Assembly: GCA_937995875.1 (NCBI GenBank)
Contig: CALKIW010000168.1
Span: forward strand, 1 to 15,825
Direction of reading: 5' to 3'
From: an uncultured Bacteroidales bacterium
GTDB lineage: Bacteria > Bacteroidota > Bacteroidia > Bacteroidales > Bacteroidaceae
Length of the DNA stretch: 15,825 bases
Shown here piece by piece: positions 1-8,489 of this stretch. The position numbers were made by a program, and so were the translations under genes. Numbering within the stretch: position 1 is the stretch's first letter; every line of letters starts with the position of its first letter. Below the pieces are notes generated by a model. That model had not been told where the DNA came from. It was given only the letters and a program-made list of their open reading frames with translations, and did not search any database.

Positions 1-25
1 AATTAATTTAAATTTTATAAAACTT

Positions 26-3000
26 ATGCAGAAAAGATTGTTCTTTCTGATTGCAGTTGTATTGATGTGTACGACATCAATCATGGCACAAATCACAACA
101 TCCGGTATTAACGGTAGGGTCACTGCGGATGGAGACGATGTTATCGGTGCAACCATTGAGGCTGTGCATATTCCTTCCGGCACCCGCTACATGGCTGTTA
201 CCAATGCTAAAGGCATGTACAGTATCAACGGTATGCGTGTGGGTGGTCCTTACGAGGTGAAGATTTCATACATTGGTTATGAAACCAAAGTGATGAAAGG
301 CATAACCCTTGTGTTGGCCGAGACCTACAGCCTGAACACCTCCTTGTCGGAGGATGCCCAACAGCTTGGTGAAGTGGTGGTTTCTGCCAATGCCACAAAG
401 TTTACTACGGAGAAAACCGGTGCTTCTACCAACATCTCCAGTAGCATGATGAGCAATATGCCGACAGTGAGCCGCAGCATCACAGACTTTACACGTTTGT
501 CTCCTTATGGCGGCAACGGCATGAGCTTTGGTGGTACCGACGGTCGCACGGCCAACTTTACGGTAGACGGAGCCGACTTCAACAACAACTTCGGTTTGTC
601 GGCCGGGCTTCCCGGTGGAGGCAGCCCTATTTCTATCGATGCCATCGAAGAGATGCAGGTAGTGGTTTCTCCATTCGACGTGCGCCAGACCAACTTTATC
701 GGTGGCGGTGTGAATGCGATTACCAAATCGGGTACCAACACGTTCAAGGGCTCCGCATACATCTATCATCACAATGAGCAGATGCGTGGCGATGCCATTG
801 ATAAAGAGCAGATTTTAGGTGCTCGTGAGAGAGACCGTAACACGACATACGGTTTCACGCTGGGCGGTCCGATATTGAAAGACAAATTGTTCTTCTTCGT
901 GAACGGTGAAATGTCGAAGACACTTTCGATTGCCAACCGATGGAGAGCTTCAGAAGATGGCGTGATGGATGCTGACAACTATATTTCCCGTGTCACTGCG
1001 GCCGATATGAAGGCCGTGTCCGACCATGTGAAAAGCAAATACGGCTATAACACAGGCTCTTTCAGCAGTTTTCCCAGTGACCAGTCTAACTATAAGCTCT
1101 TAGCTCGTTTGGACTGGAACATCAACACGATGCATCACTTGGCTTTGCGCTACAACTACACGAAAAACCGTTCATGGAGAGCTCCCAATGCCTCGTCAAT
1201 GGATGGTGGTAACCGTTCGGCCTACTCGCGTACTTCCCAATATGCCATGACATATGCCAATTCGTTGTATGCGTTAGACGGAATTGTTCATTCGTTCTCG
1301 TTGGACTTGAACAGCCGTATCAGCAACAATCTTTCAAACCAGTTCCTGGCTACATTTTCCAAGCATGACGATTTGCGCTATTCAGATTCTTCAGAATTCC
1401 CCTTCATCGATATTCTCGATGGCAACGGCGAAAACTACATCGCGTTGGGCTATGAACTGTTTACATGGAACAATGCCGTACATAATAATGTATGGAATGT
1501 GAAAGATGACTTGACCTATTATTTGGGCAACCACAAAATCATGGGCGGTATCAATTATGAGCACCAGATGGCCGACAACCAGTATATGAGAAGCGGTACA
1601 GGCTATTATCGTTATCATTCGCTCAATGATTTCCTGACGGGTGCTGCTCCTGAAATCGTAAACCTGACCTACGGTTACAACGGTGAAGGCTCTCCTGCGG
1701 CCCGCGTCAATTATAACAAGTTGGGGCTTTATGTTCAGGACGAATGGCAGGCAAATAACAAGTTTAAGCTGACCTATGGCCTCCGCCTTGACGGATTCTT
1801 CTTTGATAATGGCGATTTGATGACTAACAAGGCCATATACGAACTCGATTACAACGGTCGTCATATCGACACCGGCAAGTGGCCGGACAACAGCATCACC
1901 TTGTCTCCCCGTGTAGGTTTCACCTATGATGTGTTGGGCGACAAGAGCCTGAAGCTGCGTGGAGGTACGGGCTTGTTCTCAGGGCGCCTGCCTTTGGTGT
2001 TCTTCACCAATATGCCCACCAACAGTGGTATGGTGCAGTATCAGGCCATGATTAATGCCAAGAATGCAAGTAAAAAAGGTTTCACAATGGATACGTTTGC
2101 AGGCGGACTCGTGACCGATGCCAACGGCAAACCCACGATTGCTGCGTTGCAAAACAAGTTGGAATCGTTGGGTTATCCCATGACCATTACTCCTGACGAA
2201 GGAGCTGTTCCTTCTTCTATTTCTGCTGTTGATCCCGATTTCAAGATGCCTCAGATTTGGAAAACCTCTTTGGCAGTAGACTATGCTCTGCCTGTAGATT
2301 TCCCATTGAGTGTAACGGTTGAGGGAATTTTCAACAAGAATGTTTATGCCACTGTGCTGAGAGATTGGAGCGTGCCTTATGTGGGCGGTTTCTCTCGTTT
2401 CAACGGTGCTGACAACCGCTCGATCTATCCTGCCGGCTTCGCAACCAACACTCCTGCCTATATGCTGGAGAACAGTCGCAAGGGTCATGGCTTTATCTTT
2501 AATGCCAGCATCAATGCCCGACCGGTCGAATGGCTTAGCATGATGGCTGCCTATACCCACACGGTGTCTAAGGAATTGACCAGTCTGCCCGGCTCCAATG
2601 CTGCTTCAGTGTTGAACTATATGTCTACTGTGGAAGGGCCTAACTTTGTTCAGCTCCACAATGCACAGAACGTTACGCCGGACCGTTTGGTAGCTTCGCT
2701 GACCGCCCACGACAAGTCGGGCAACCACTATAGTTTTATCTATGAAGGTCGTCGGGGCACTTACAACTATTCTTATATGATGGTCAATGATATGAACAGC
2801 GACGGTTATAACTATGACGCTATCTATATTCCTACAGACAAGCAGGTGGAAAACGGCGATTTCCGTTTCGTGTCGGAGGATGACAAGACGCGCTTCATGG
2901 ACTATGTTCATAACAACAACTATCTGAAAAACCATCAGGGCGAATACGCTGAGGCTTACAGCCTGTACTCTCCTTGGGTACACCGTATCGACTTCAGCTA

Positions 3001-3292
3001 CAAGCACGATTTCAAACTGAACATAGGGCAGACCAAACACAAGTTGCAGCTGAGCTTTGATATGAAGAACGTGCTCAACTTCTTTAACTCAAGTTGGGGT
3101 GTAGCTAAGTACCTGAATCCGGAGATTGGCAATGACCCGCGTGTGCTGAAGTATGAGGGAGTTGACGCCGATGGCTATGCCACATTCTCTACCCCAGCTT
3201 CTATCAATGGCAACACTAAGACATGGGCTCCCAACCATTCCATTGGCCAGTGCTGGTATGCATCTGTTGGAGTTAGGTATATTTTCAACTAA
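26..3292 (+). CDS. Oar-like TonB-dependent outer-membrane receptor
   Basis: This 1088-residue protein is predicted to be an energised outer-membrane beta-barrel transporter. A signal peptide spans residues 1-21, with a hydrophobic core and likely cleavage at IMA|Q. Residues about 25-113 form a CarboxypepD_reg-like beta-sandwich, including a VTNAKGMYSINGM segment. A TonB-box-like LGEVVVSA lies at 114-121. A plug domain follows at about 125-245, with the family-typical stretch SPFDVRQTNFIGGGVNAITK at 215-234, and then a long barrel rich in aromatic residues ending in VGVRYIFN. The plug resembles the Oar group more than SusC/RagA, and no SusD-type gene follows. Instead a BACON/OB lipoprotein starts 18 bp downstream, probably in the same transcript. 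Myxococcus Oar is linked to protein secretion, but the substrate here is unknown. Only 25 bp of AT-rich upstream sequence is visible, so the promoter cannot be judged. The family call is firm; the Oar subgroup is inferred. Confidence 0.93.
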   Translation: MQKRLFFLIAVVLMCTTSIMAQITTSGINGRVTADGDDVIGATIEAVHIPSGTRYMAVTNAKGMYSINGMRVGGPYEVKISYIGYETKVMKGITLVLAETYSLNTSLSEDAQQLGEVVVSANATKFTTEKTGASTNISSSMMSNMPTVSRSITDFTRLSPYGGNGMSFGGTDGRTANFTVDGADFNNNFGLSAGLPGGGSPISIDAIEEMQVVVSPFDVRQTNFIGGGVNAITKSGTNTFKGSAYIYHHNEQMRGDAIDKEQILGARERDRNTTYGFTLGGPILKDKLFFFVNGEMSKTLSIANRWRASEDGVMDADNYISRVTAADMKAVSDHVKSKYGYNTGSFSSFPSDQSNYKLLARLDWNINTMHHLALRYNYTKNRSWRAPNASSMDGGNRSAYSRTSQYAMTYANSLYALDGIVHSFSLDLNSRISNNLSNQFLATFSKHDDLRYSDSSEFPFIDILDGNGENYIALGYELFTWNNAVHNNVWNVKDDLTYYLGNHKIMGGINYEHQMADNQYMRSGTGYYRYHSLNDFLTGAAPEIVNLTYGYNGEGSPAARVNYNKLGLYVQDEWQANNKFKLTYGLRLDGFFFDNGDLMTNKAIYELDYNGRHIDTGKWPDNSITLSPRVGFTYDVLGDKSLKLRGGTGLFSGRLPLVFFTNMPTNSGMVQYQAMINAKNASKKGFTMDTFAGGLVTDANGKPTIAALQNKLESLGYPMTITPDEGAVPSSISAVDPDFKMPQIWKTSLAVDYALPVDFPLSVTVEGIFNKNVYATVLRDWSVPYVGGFSRFNGADNRSIYPAGFATNTPAYMLENSRKGHGFIFNASINARPVEWLSMMAAYTHTVSKELTSLPGSNAASVLNYMSTVEGPNFVQLHNAQNVTPDRLVASLTAHDKSGNHYSFIYEGRRGTYNYSYMMVNDMNSDGYNYDAIYIPTDKQVENGDFRFVSEDDKTRFMDYVHNNNYLKNHQGEYAEAYSLYSPWVHRIDFSYKHDFKLNIGQTKHKLQLSFDMKNVLNFFNSSWGVAKYLNPEIGNDPRVLKYEGVDADGYATFSTPASINGNTKTWAPNHSIGQCWYASVGVRYIFN

Positions 3293-3310
3293 TCAAAAAG
3301 TTAAGACACA

Positions 3311-4813
3311 ATGAAATTAAGATATATTCTTCCATCATTCGTTGCAGCAATGACCATGCTGGTGGGTTGCTCGGATGCTGATTACGGTTACCGCTTGAAT
3401 AATGTTCAGCTGTCGTCCTCTTACGTTTCCATTCCGGAAGACGGTGGTACGACAAACATCACTATGAACGTTACGGACAGTTGGTCGATAGACACCACAG
3501 GTGTGTCAAAATGGTTGGCAGTTTCGCCCGTCAAAGGAGAGGCTGGAGACTCGATAAGAGTGTCTTTCACGGCTCCTGCCACGCTTGATGGCCGGACAGC
3601 GGACCTGCTGCTTACCTGTGGTGGCAATGTGCAACATATCAATGTGATACAGGGTTTGGCAAAGGTTTCTCCGGCAACTTGTAAGGAAGTGATCGACGGT
3701 CCGGACAGCAAAACCTATATGGTGACCGGTATTTGTACGGCGATTGCCAATACCACATACGGTAACTGGTATCTCGAAGATGCCACCGGCTCTATCTACA
3801 TTTATGGTACGCTCGATAAAGATGGTAAAGCACAAAACTTTACCAGCTTGGGATTGGAAGTAGGTGATGAGGTAACTGTACAGGGACCGAAGAAAACATA
3901 CGGTACAACCATTGAATTGGTAGACGTTACTGTGTTGAAAATCAACAAATCGCTTATCAAGGTGGATTCTGTAGAGAACGACACGTTGCCTGTAGAGGGT
4001 GGCGAATTTGTCAGCTATCTTACTTGTAAGGGTCAAGGCGTATCGGTGGAAGTGCCTGAGAAGGCCAAGTCGTGGCTGTCTATATCTTCCATCCAATCGG
4101 CAGGAACAAACACGGTTGTGAAGTTTAAGGCTGCTGCGAATGTAGGCGGCGACCGTAGCACAAAGATTGTGTTCCATACCACAGATGGTAGCAAGGACTA
4201 TACGTCTGAGACTACTTTGTGTCAGCTCGGAGCCATTGTGCCGGCCACAGTAGCTGAGTTCCTCGCTGCTGAAACGGGTGAAACACAGTATCGTGTGTCC
4301 GGTGTGATAGAAAGCATAAAGAATGATAAATACGGTAATTTTTACATTAAGGATTACTCCGGCAGTGTTTACGTTTATGGATTGGCCGACTTTACTGCTA
4401 AGGGTTACAAAGAAGGTGACGTGGTTGCCTTAGTGGGTAAGCGTGGAGAATACAAGGGCAATGCCCAGATGCTCGGTGCTGTTGCTGAGAATCATGTGGT
4501 GGTGACAAAGGCTTCTGTAGCTGATGTGCTCGCCAAGGAAGACGACCCCAAAACCTACTATATGGTGACGGGTGAGGTGACGAGTATCGACAATGCCAGC
4601 TATGGCAACGTGCATATCAAGGATGGCGACACAGAAATGTATGTCTATGGTTGTTATCCAGTCTTCGGTGCGCAGGGAGATGCTCGCAAGGGACTTGTGA
4701 ACGCTGTTGGACTGAAAGTGGGTGATATACTCTCCGTTATTGGTACGAAGGGCTCATTCAATGGTTCTCCGCAGCTTTCAAATGGTGTTTATGCGGGCCA
4801 CGAAAGCCGTTAG
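3311..4813 (+). CDS. Lipoprotein with BACON and OB-like repeats
   Basis: This is a 500-residue predicted lipoprotein with an N-terminal signal ending in lipobox LVGC (lipidated Cys20). Reading its repeats gives the order BACON (about 31-115), OB-like (120-210), BACON (216-308), OB-like (310-399), OB-like (400-497). The three OB-like units share VTG or VSG, then a YGN motif (150-152, 341-343, 431-433), an acidic turn and a (I/M)Y(V/I)YG-type strand, followed by a GD(E/V/I) turn. BACON domains are common in Bacteroidota surface proteins and are often linked to carbohydrate or mucin contact. OB folds bind sugars or nucleic acids, so the ligand is open. The gene follows the TonB-dependent receptor by 18 bp and ends at a strong terminator, so it is probably the receptor's surface partner in place of a SusD protein. 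No catalytic motif is visible. Domain borders are judged by eye. Confidence 0.85.
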   Translation: MKLRYILPSFVAAMTMLVGCSDADYGYRLNNVQLSSSYVSIPEDGGTTNITMNVTDSWSIDTTGVSKWLAVSPVKGEAGDSIRVSFTAPATLDGRTADLLLTCGGNVQHINVIQGLAKVSPATCKEVIDGPDSKTYMVTGICTAIANTTYGNWYLEDATGSIYIYGTLDKDGKAQNFTSLGLEVGDEVTVQGPKKTYGTTIELVDVTVLKINKSLIKVDSVENDTLPVEGGEFVSYLTCKGQGVSVEVPEKAKSWLSISSIQSAGTNTVVKFKAAANVGGDRSTKIVFHTTDGSKDYTSETTLCQLGAIVPATVAEFLAAETGETQYRVSGVIESIKNDKYGNFYIKDYSGSVYVYGLADFTAKGYKEGDVVALVGKRGEYKGNAQMLGAVAENHVVVTKASVADVLAKEDDPKTYYMVTGEVTSIDNASYGNVHIKDGDTEMYVYGCYPVFGAQGDARKGLVNAVGLKVGDILSVIGTKGSFNGSPQLSNGVYAGHESR

Positions 4814-4835
4814 ACCACCCTTAATGGTATAAAAT

Positions 4836-4873
4836 AATAAAGTCATGCCAATGTTTGTTGGCATGACTTTATT
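4836..4873. terminator. Bidirectional intrinsic terminator
   Basis: A perfect 16-bp stem (4836-4851 pairing with 4858-4873) closes a 6-base loop. Its arms begin and end with AATAAAG/CTTTATT, so U-rich tracts flank it on both strands. It lies 22 bp after the lipoprotein stop and also downstream of the convergent transglycosylase gene, so it can serve both transcripts. Confidence 0.88.
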
Positions 4874-4885
4874 GTTATGTATCGT

Positions 4886-4906
4886 TTACTCCTTTGAGAG
4901 GAGTAA
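4886..4906 (-). terminator. Short second hairpin after the transglycosylase gene
   Basis: An 8-bp perfect stem (TTACTCCT at 4886-4893 pairing with AGGAGTAA at 4899-4906) has a 5-base loop. It lies between the 3' end of the minus-strand transglycosylase gene and the larger shared terminator. It lacks a clear U-tract of its own, so it may only stabilise the 3' end or assist termination. Confidence 0.35.
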
Positions 4907-5012
4907 CAGATAGCAAAATATCTTCTTGTGTTTAAACGATTATAGTAGGGTAGAGTTGGGACGATGATGGGACAAAGACACAATCATGGTGTAACAGAGA
5001 AGTTGTCGCCAT

Positions 5013-6188
5013 CTATATTTGCCATCTGTTTCCACGTTTGGCACGTTGTGGTATTGAAGGTGCCATAAATACTCCGCTGCCGCCTCGTGCCACTCCACGA
5101 TATTGCGCCCAGCGGGAATGAATCTTGGCAACATAATCTACGGTTTCTGCTCCGCGCATATAACCGTATTTCACAACAGCATCATTATAATAGGTAGGGA
5201 TGCTCAACTTTTGTACAAACTCTTGTACATCTTTCCATTGATAGGGATTTCGCCCATATTTGCGGGCCAATGCCATAGCATCCCTGATATGGAAGTGCCC
5301 ACCGTTGTAACTTGCCAGAACGTATGATATACGTTCGGAGGCAGGCACATCTCTGAACAGTCCGTTCAACTCTTTGATATATTTGGCCGCTGCTGCAATA
5401 TTGTCATGGGGGTCGTAAATGCGGCTGTGGGCTAATCCAAGATGGGTAGCGGTGCCCGGCATAATCTGCATCAGTCCGCAAGCTCCGGCCCACGAACGAG
5501 CCTGAGGGTCGAACGTGGACTCCTGATAGCATTGGGCTGCCATGAGTCTCCAATCCCATCGTGCAATGGGAGCATACTGTTGGAAATACCTGTCGTAGCG
5601 TGAAATGATACCTTCAGAGCGATTGAGCATCGGCGAATACACTTTGCGCGTGACACTGCGCGTAGATAGCAGGAAGCGTTCTCGCTGAGATATTTCGTTA
5701 AACATGCCCGGTTTAAACCAGCTGTTCAGGGCGTCTGCCAATTCTTGATTATCATATTGCACTGCCCACGCTGTTTTCTGCGAATCAACTTTGGCACCTG
5801 CAAACCTCACCCCCTTGGTTGATTTCGGTAGTTGAAATGCCACAATGTCGGCATCACCTCTCTTGAGACGCGACACCAACTCAGCCGTATCTTTGCATAA
5901 TTCGACCCGTAACGACACACCCAATGATTGAGCAAACCGCTCGCATAACAAGTATTGCAGTCCCATTCCCCGACCGTGATAATCGTAATAGGTGTCTGGT
6001 CCGGAGAGGGTGAGCATGATAATTTCGCCGTTGTTGACAATATCGTTGAGGCCGAAAGCACTGCTCGTAGGGATAGAATCTTCACCAAGTGCGCTTCCCC
6101 ATGGTGTAACTTCCGGACGCTGCTGTTCCGAGCACGAAACAACAAACAAGAATAGCACCGAAGATACCACGAGGCATAATTGTCGCAT
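5013..6188 (-). CDS. MltF-type membrane-bound lytic transglycosylase
   Basis: This 391-residue lipoprotein is predicted to cleave the MurNAc-GlcNAc bond of peptidoglycan in the periplasm, forming 1,6-anhydro ends. The signal peptide ends in FVVSC with lipidated Cys19. Residues about 51-158 resemble a family 3 solute-binding domain (GMGLQYLLCERFAQSLGV, RGDADIVAFQLP). Residues about 205-340 are an SLT domain with catalytic Glu223 in YQESTFDP, GACGLMQIMPGT at 235-246 and SYNGG at 293-297. E. coli MltF is about 518 residues; the shortfall falls mostly in the sensor domain, which goes from lobe I straight to its closing strand (AWAVQYDNQELADAL, 140-154) with little or no lobe II. The gene diverges from hisG and converges on the lipoprotein gene. 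The SLT call is very secure; MltF-type membership is strongly supported by the two-domain order. Confidence 0.92.
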   Translation of the reverse strand: MRQLCLVVSSVLFLFVVSCSEQQRPEVTPWGSALGEDSIPTSSAFGLNDIVNNGEIIMLTLSGPDTYYDYHGRGMGLQYLLCERFAQSLGVSLRVELCKDTAELVSRLKRGDADIVAFQLPKSTKGVRFAGAKVDSQKTAWAVQYDNQELADALNSWFKPGMFNEISQRERFLLSTRSVTRKVYSPMLNRSEGIISRYDRYFQQYAPIARWDWRLMAAQCYQESTFDPQARSWAGACGLMQIMPGTATHLGLAHSRIYDPHDNIAAAAKYIKELNGLFRDVPASERISYVLASYNGGHFHIRDAMALARKYGRNPYQWKDVQEFVQKLSIPTYYNDAVVKYGYMRGAETVDYVAKIHSRWAQYRGVARGGSGVFMAPSIPQRAKRGNRWQI

Positions 6189-6206
6189 AATAACTTGATT
6201 TGGTCA

Positions 6207-6214
6207 CAAAATTA
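6207..6214 (-). promoter_or_regulatory. Candidate -7 element for the transglycosylase gene
   Basis: On the minus strand this octamer reads TAATTTTG, an exact match to the Bacteroidota -7 consensus TAnnTTTG, 18 bp before the start codon. No good TTTG -33 element is seen at the usual distance, so the call rests on the -7 match and position. The implied 5' leader is very short. Confidence 0.4.
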
Positions 6215-6220
6215 CAACTT

Positions 6221-6254
6221 TTATTGCACATATACTTAAAAAACAGTACATTTG
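6221..6254 (+). promoter_or_regulatory. Candidate promoter of the his operon
   Basis: TACATTTG at 6247-6254 is an exact match to the Bacteroidota -7 consensus TAnnTTTG. Twenty bases upstream lies TTATTG (6221-6226), a near match to the -33 TTTG element. The position predicts a leader of roughly 35-40 bases before hisG, too short for a peptide attenuator. The promoter overlaps or abuts the divergent one of the transglycosylase gene. Confidence 0.55.
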
Positions 6255-6300
6255 CATATAATTTTAAGATAATTAATAGAAATCAAATACGTCAAGTTAT

Positions 6301-7152
6301 ATGTTAAGAATAGCCGTACAATCTAAAGGTCGTCTTTATGATGACACCATGAATTTGCTCCAAGAAGCGGATATTGTAGTGTATCCGAGCAAGCGTTCCT
6401 TGTTGGTGAAAAGCTCAAACTTTCCACTCGAAGTATTGTTTCTCCGTGATGATGATATTCCGCAAAGTGTGGCAAGTGGCGTGGCCGATATTGGCGTCGT
6501 AGGAGAAAACGAGTTCGAAGAGCGTCAGGAGAATGCTCAGATTATCTCTCGGCTTGGCTTTTCAAATTGCAGACTGTCATTGGCTATCCCCAAGGCAATA
6601 ACTTATCCCGGCCTGCAGTGGTTTGAAGGGCGCAAGATAGCCACTTCGTATCCCGGCATTCTGCAACGTTATCTTAATAAGAACGGATTGAAAGCCGACA
6701 TCCATGTTATAACCGGGTCGGTCGAAATTTGTCCCGGAATAGGTCTTGCAGATGCTATTTTTGATATTGTCAGTTCAGGCTCCACGCTTGTACACAATAA
6801 CCTGAAGGAAGTAGAGGTGGTGATGCAGAGCGAAGCTTTGCTCATTGGCAACTGGAGAATGGACGACGAGAAGCATGCGATATTAAATGAAATGCTTTTC
6901 CGTTTTGAAGCTGTAAGGGCGGCCAAGGCCAAGAAATACGTCATGATGAATGCGCCAAAGGATAAAATTAAGGAAATCACAGACGTGTTGCCGGGTATGA
7001 AAAGTCCAACGATCATACCGCTTTCTGACCCGGAATGGTGCGCCATTCATACCGTTCTTGAGGAAAAACGCTTTTGGGATATTATAGGAAAGTTGAAGGA
7101 TCTCGGTGCTCAGGGCATACTGGTCACTCCCATTGAGAAAATGATATTATAA
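6301..7152 (+). CDS. hisG: ATP phosphoribosyltransferase, long form
   Basis: This 283-residue enzyme catalyses the first, committed step of histidine synthesis, joining ATP and PRPP to give phosphoribosyl-ATP in the cytoplasm. The N-terminus carries the family signature IAVQSKGRLYDDT. The PRPP-binding loop follows the GSVE...GLADAIFDIVSSGSTL pattern at 139-163. Residues from about 208 to the end match the extra C-terminal ACT-like regulatory domain (AAKAKKYVMMNAP, then GAQGILVTPIEKM), which marks the long hexameric form that is inhibited by histidine and needs no HisZ. The length fits this class. The gene opens the operon, with hisD starting 10 bp after its stop. A good promoter lies just upstream, and no leader peptide, T-box or other attenuator is visible. 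Confidence 0.97.
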   Translation: MLRIAVQSKGRLYDDTMNLLQEADIVVYPSKRSLLVKSSNFPLEVLFLRDDDIPQSVASGVADIGVVGENEFEERQENAQIISRLGFSNCRLSLAIPKAITYPGLQWFEGRKIATSYPGILQRYLNKNGLKADIHVITGSVEICPGIGLADAIFDIVSSGSTLVHNNLKEVEVVMQSEALLIGNWRMDDEKHAILNEMLFRFEAVRAAKAKKYVMMNAPKDKIKEITDVLPGMKSPTIIPLSDPEWCAIHTVLEEKRFWDIIGKLKDLGAQGILVTPIEKMIL

Positions 7153-7162
7153 CCAATTCATC

Positions 7163-8458
7163 ATGCATATTATCAAATACCCACCAAAAAGTAGCTGGAA
7201 TTCTATTGTGGAGCGTCCGCATTTGGACGTATCACAACTCAATGAAACTGTTAGCGGCATACTCAGGGACGTCAAAGAACGTGGAGACGAGGCTGTGAAG
7301 CAATATGAAGCCAAGTTTGACCATGTGGAGCTTGATACGTTAGCGGTGAGTGGGGAAGAAATAGACGAAGCCATGCAACAGGTTTCTGATGAGCTTATAG
7401 CTTCGCTTAAGTTGGCCCATCGGAACATCTACAAGTTTCATGAAGCCCAGAAATTTGATGGCGATAAAGTCGAAACTGCTGATGGTGTGGTATGTTGGCA
7501 GAAGAGTGTAGCCATTCAAAAGGTTGGCTTATATATTCCCGGAGGTACCGCTCCGCTTTTTTCCACCGTATTGATGCTTGCTACTCCGGCCAAGATAGCG
7601 GGCTGCGAGGAAATCGTACTCTGTACGCCCCCAAACCGAGAAGGTAAAGTGCATCCTGCCATTTTGGCTGCAGCGCACATAGCCGGTGTAAGCAAGATTT
7701 TCAAAGCAGGTGGTGTGCAAGCGATCGGAGCTATGGCATACGGCACCCAAACGGTGCCAAAGGTATATAAAATATTCGGTCCGGGCAACCAATTTGTAAT
7801 GGCGGCGAAGCAGCAGGTGAGCCTCCACGACGTGGCTATTGATATGCCGGCCGGTCCGAGCGAAGTGTGTGTCGTTGCCGATGACAGCAGCAATGCGGAA
7901 TTTGTTGCGGCCGATTTGTTGTCGCAAGCAGAGCATGGGATTGATTCGCAGGTACTTTTGATTTGCACATCAGAGTCGATGCTTCGCAAAGTAGAGGAAC
8001 AAGTAATCATTCAGCTCGCAAAACTCCCCCGCAAAGAATTGGCTGCCAGGACACTGGAAAATTCCAAATTGGTTTTAGTACACGATGCTGACGAGGCGAT
8101 GGCGTTGAGTAATGCCTATGCTCCGGAGCACCTCATACTGTCTGTCAAAAACTTTGAGGCGATGGCAGAAAAGGTTATTAACGCAGGCAGTGTGTTCATG
8201 GGGCAGTGGTCTTGTGAAAGCGCGGGCGACTATGCCAGCGGAACTAACCACACCTTGCCCACCCATCAATATGCTACGGCCTATAGTGGGGTAAATCTGG
8301 ACAGCTACTGTCGTAAGATTACTTTTCAACATTTGTCGGAAGAAGGGGTGAGGAGCATTGGAAAAGCAGTTGTCAATATGGCAGAGCATGAACAGTTGGA
8401 AGCCCATGCCAATGCCATGAGACTAAGATTAAGCTGCATCAATGCAAAGAAATCATAA
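7163..8458 (+). CDS. hisD: Histidinol dehydrogenase
   Basis: This 431-residue zinc enzyme carries out the last two steps of histidine synthesis, oxidising L-histidinol to histidine with two NAD+. All expected active-site residues can be placed: the zinc-ligand pair Gln255 and His258 in LLSQAEHG, the catalytic pair Glu322-His323 in YAPEHLI, Asp356 in SAGDYASG and His415 in LEAHANAM. The NAD-side glycine-rich stretches VGLYIPGGTAPL (121-132) and KIFGPGN (203-209) are also present. The length matches the family. It sits between hisG (10-bp gap) and hisC (31-bp gap) on one strand, so it is almost certainly cotranscribed with them. No odd features were seen. Confidence 0.97.
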   Translation: MHIIKYPPKSSWNSIVERPHLDVSQLNETVSGILRDVKERGDEAVKQYEAKFDHVELDTLAVSGEEIDEAMQQVSDELIASLKLAHRNIYKFHEAQKFDGDKVETADGVVCWQKSVAIQKVGLYIPGGTAPLFSTVLMLATPAKIAGCEEIVLCTPPNREGKVHPAILAAAHIAGVSKIFKAGGVQAIGAMAYGTQTVPKVYKIFGPGNQFVMAAKQQVSLHDVAIDMPAGPSEVCVVADDSSNAEFVAADLLSQAEHGIDSQVLLICTSESMLRKVEEQVIIQLAKLPRKELAARTLENSKLVLVHDADEAMALSNAYAPEHLILSVKNFEAMAEKVINAGSVFMGQWSCESAGDYASGTNHTLPTHQYATAYSGVNLDSYCRKITFQHLSEEGVRSIGKAVVNMAEHEQLEAHANAMRLRLSCINAKKS

Positions 8459-8489
8459 TTAAAAAACAGAATCAAGGAAGGAACCGAAG

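Noticed and set aside
266..3040. Several minus-strand open frames of 69-193 codons
   Set aside because: All lie within the TonB-dependent receptor gene, whose protein is full length with intact domains; none shows a domain or a sensible start context.
6255..6300. Histidine attenuator or T-box before hisG
   Set aside because: The leader from the predicted start site is only about 40 bases, has no run of His codons and no terminator hairpin.
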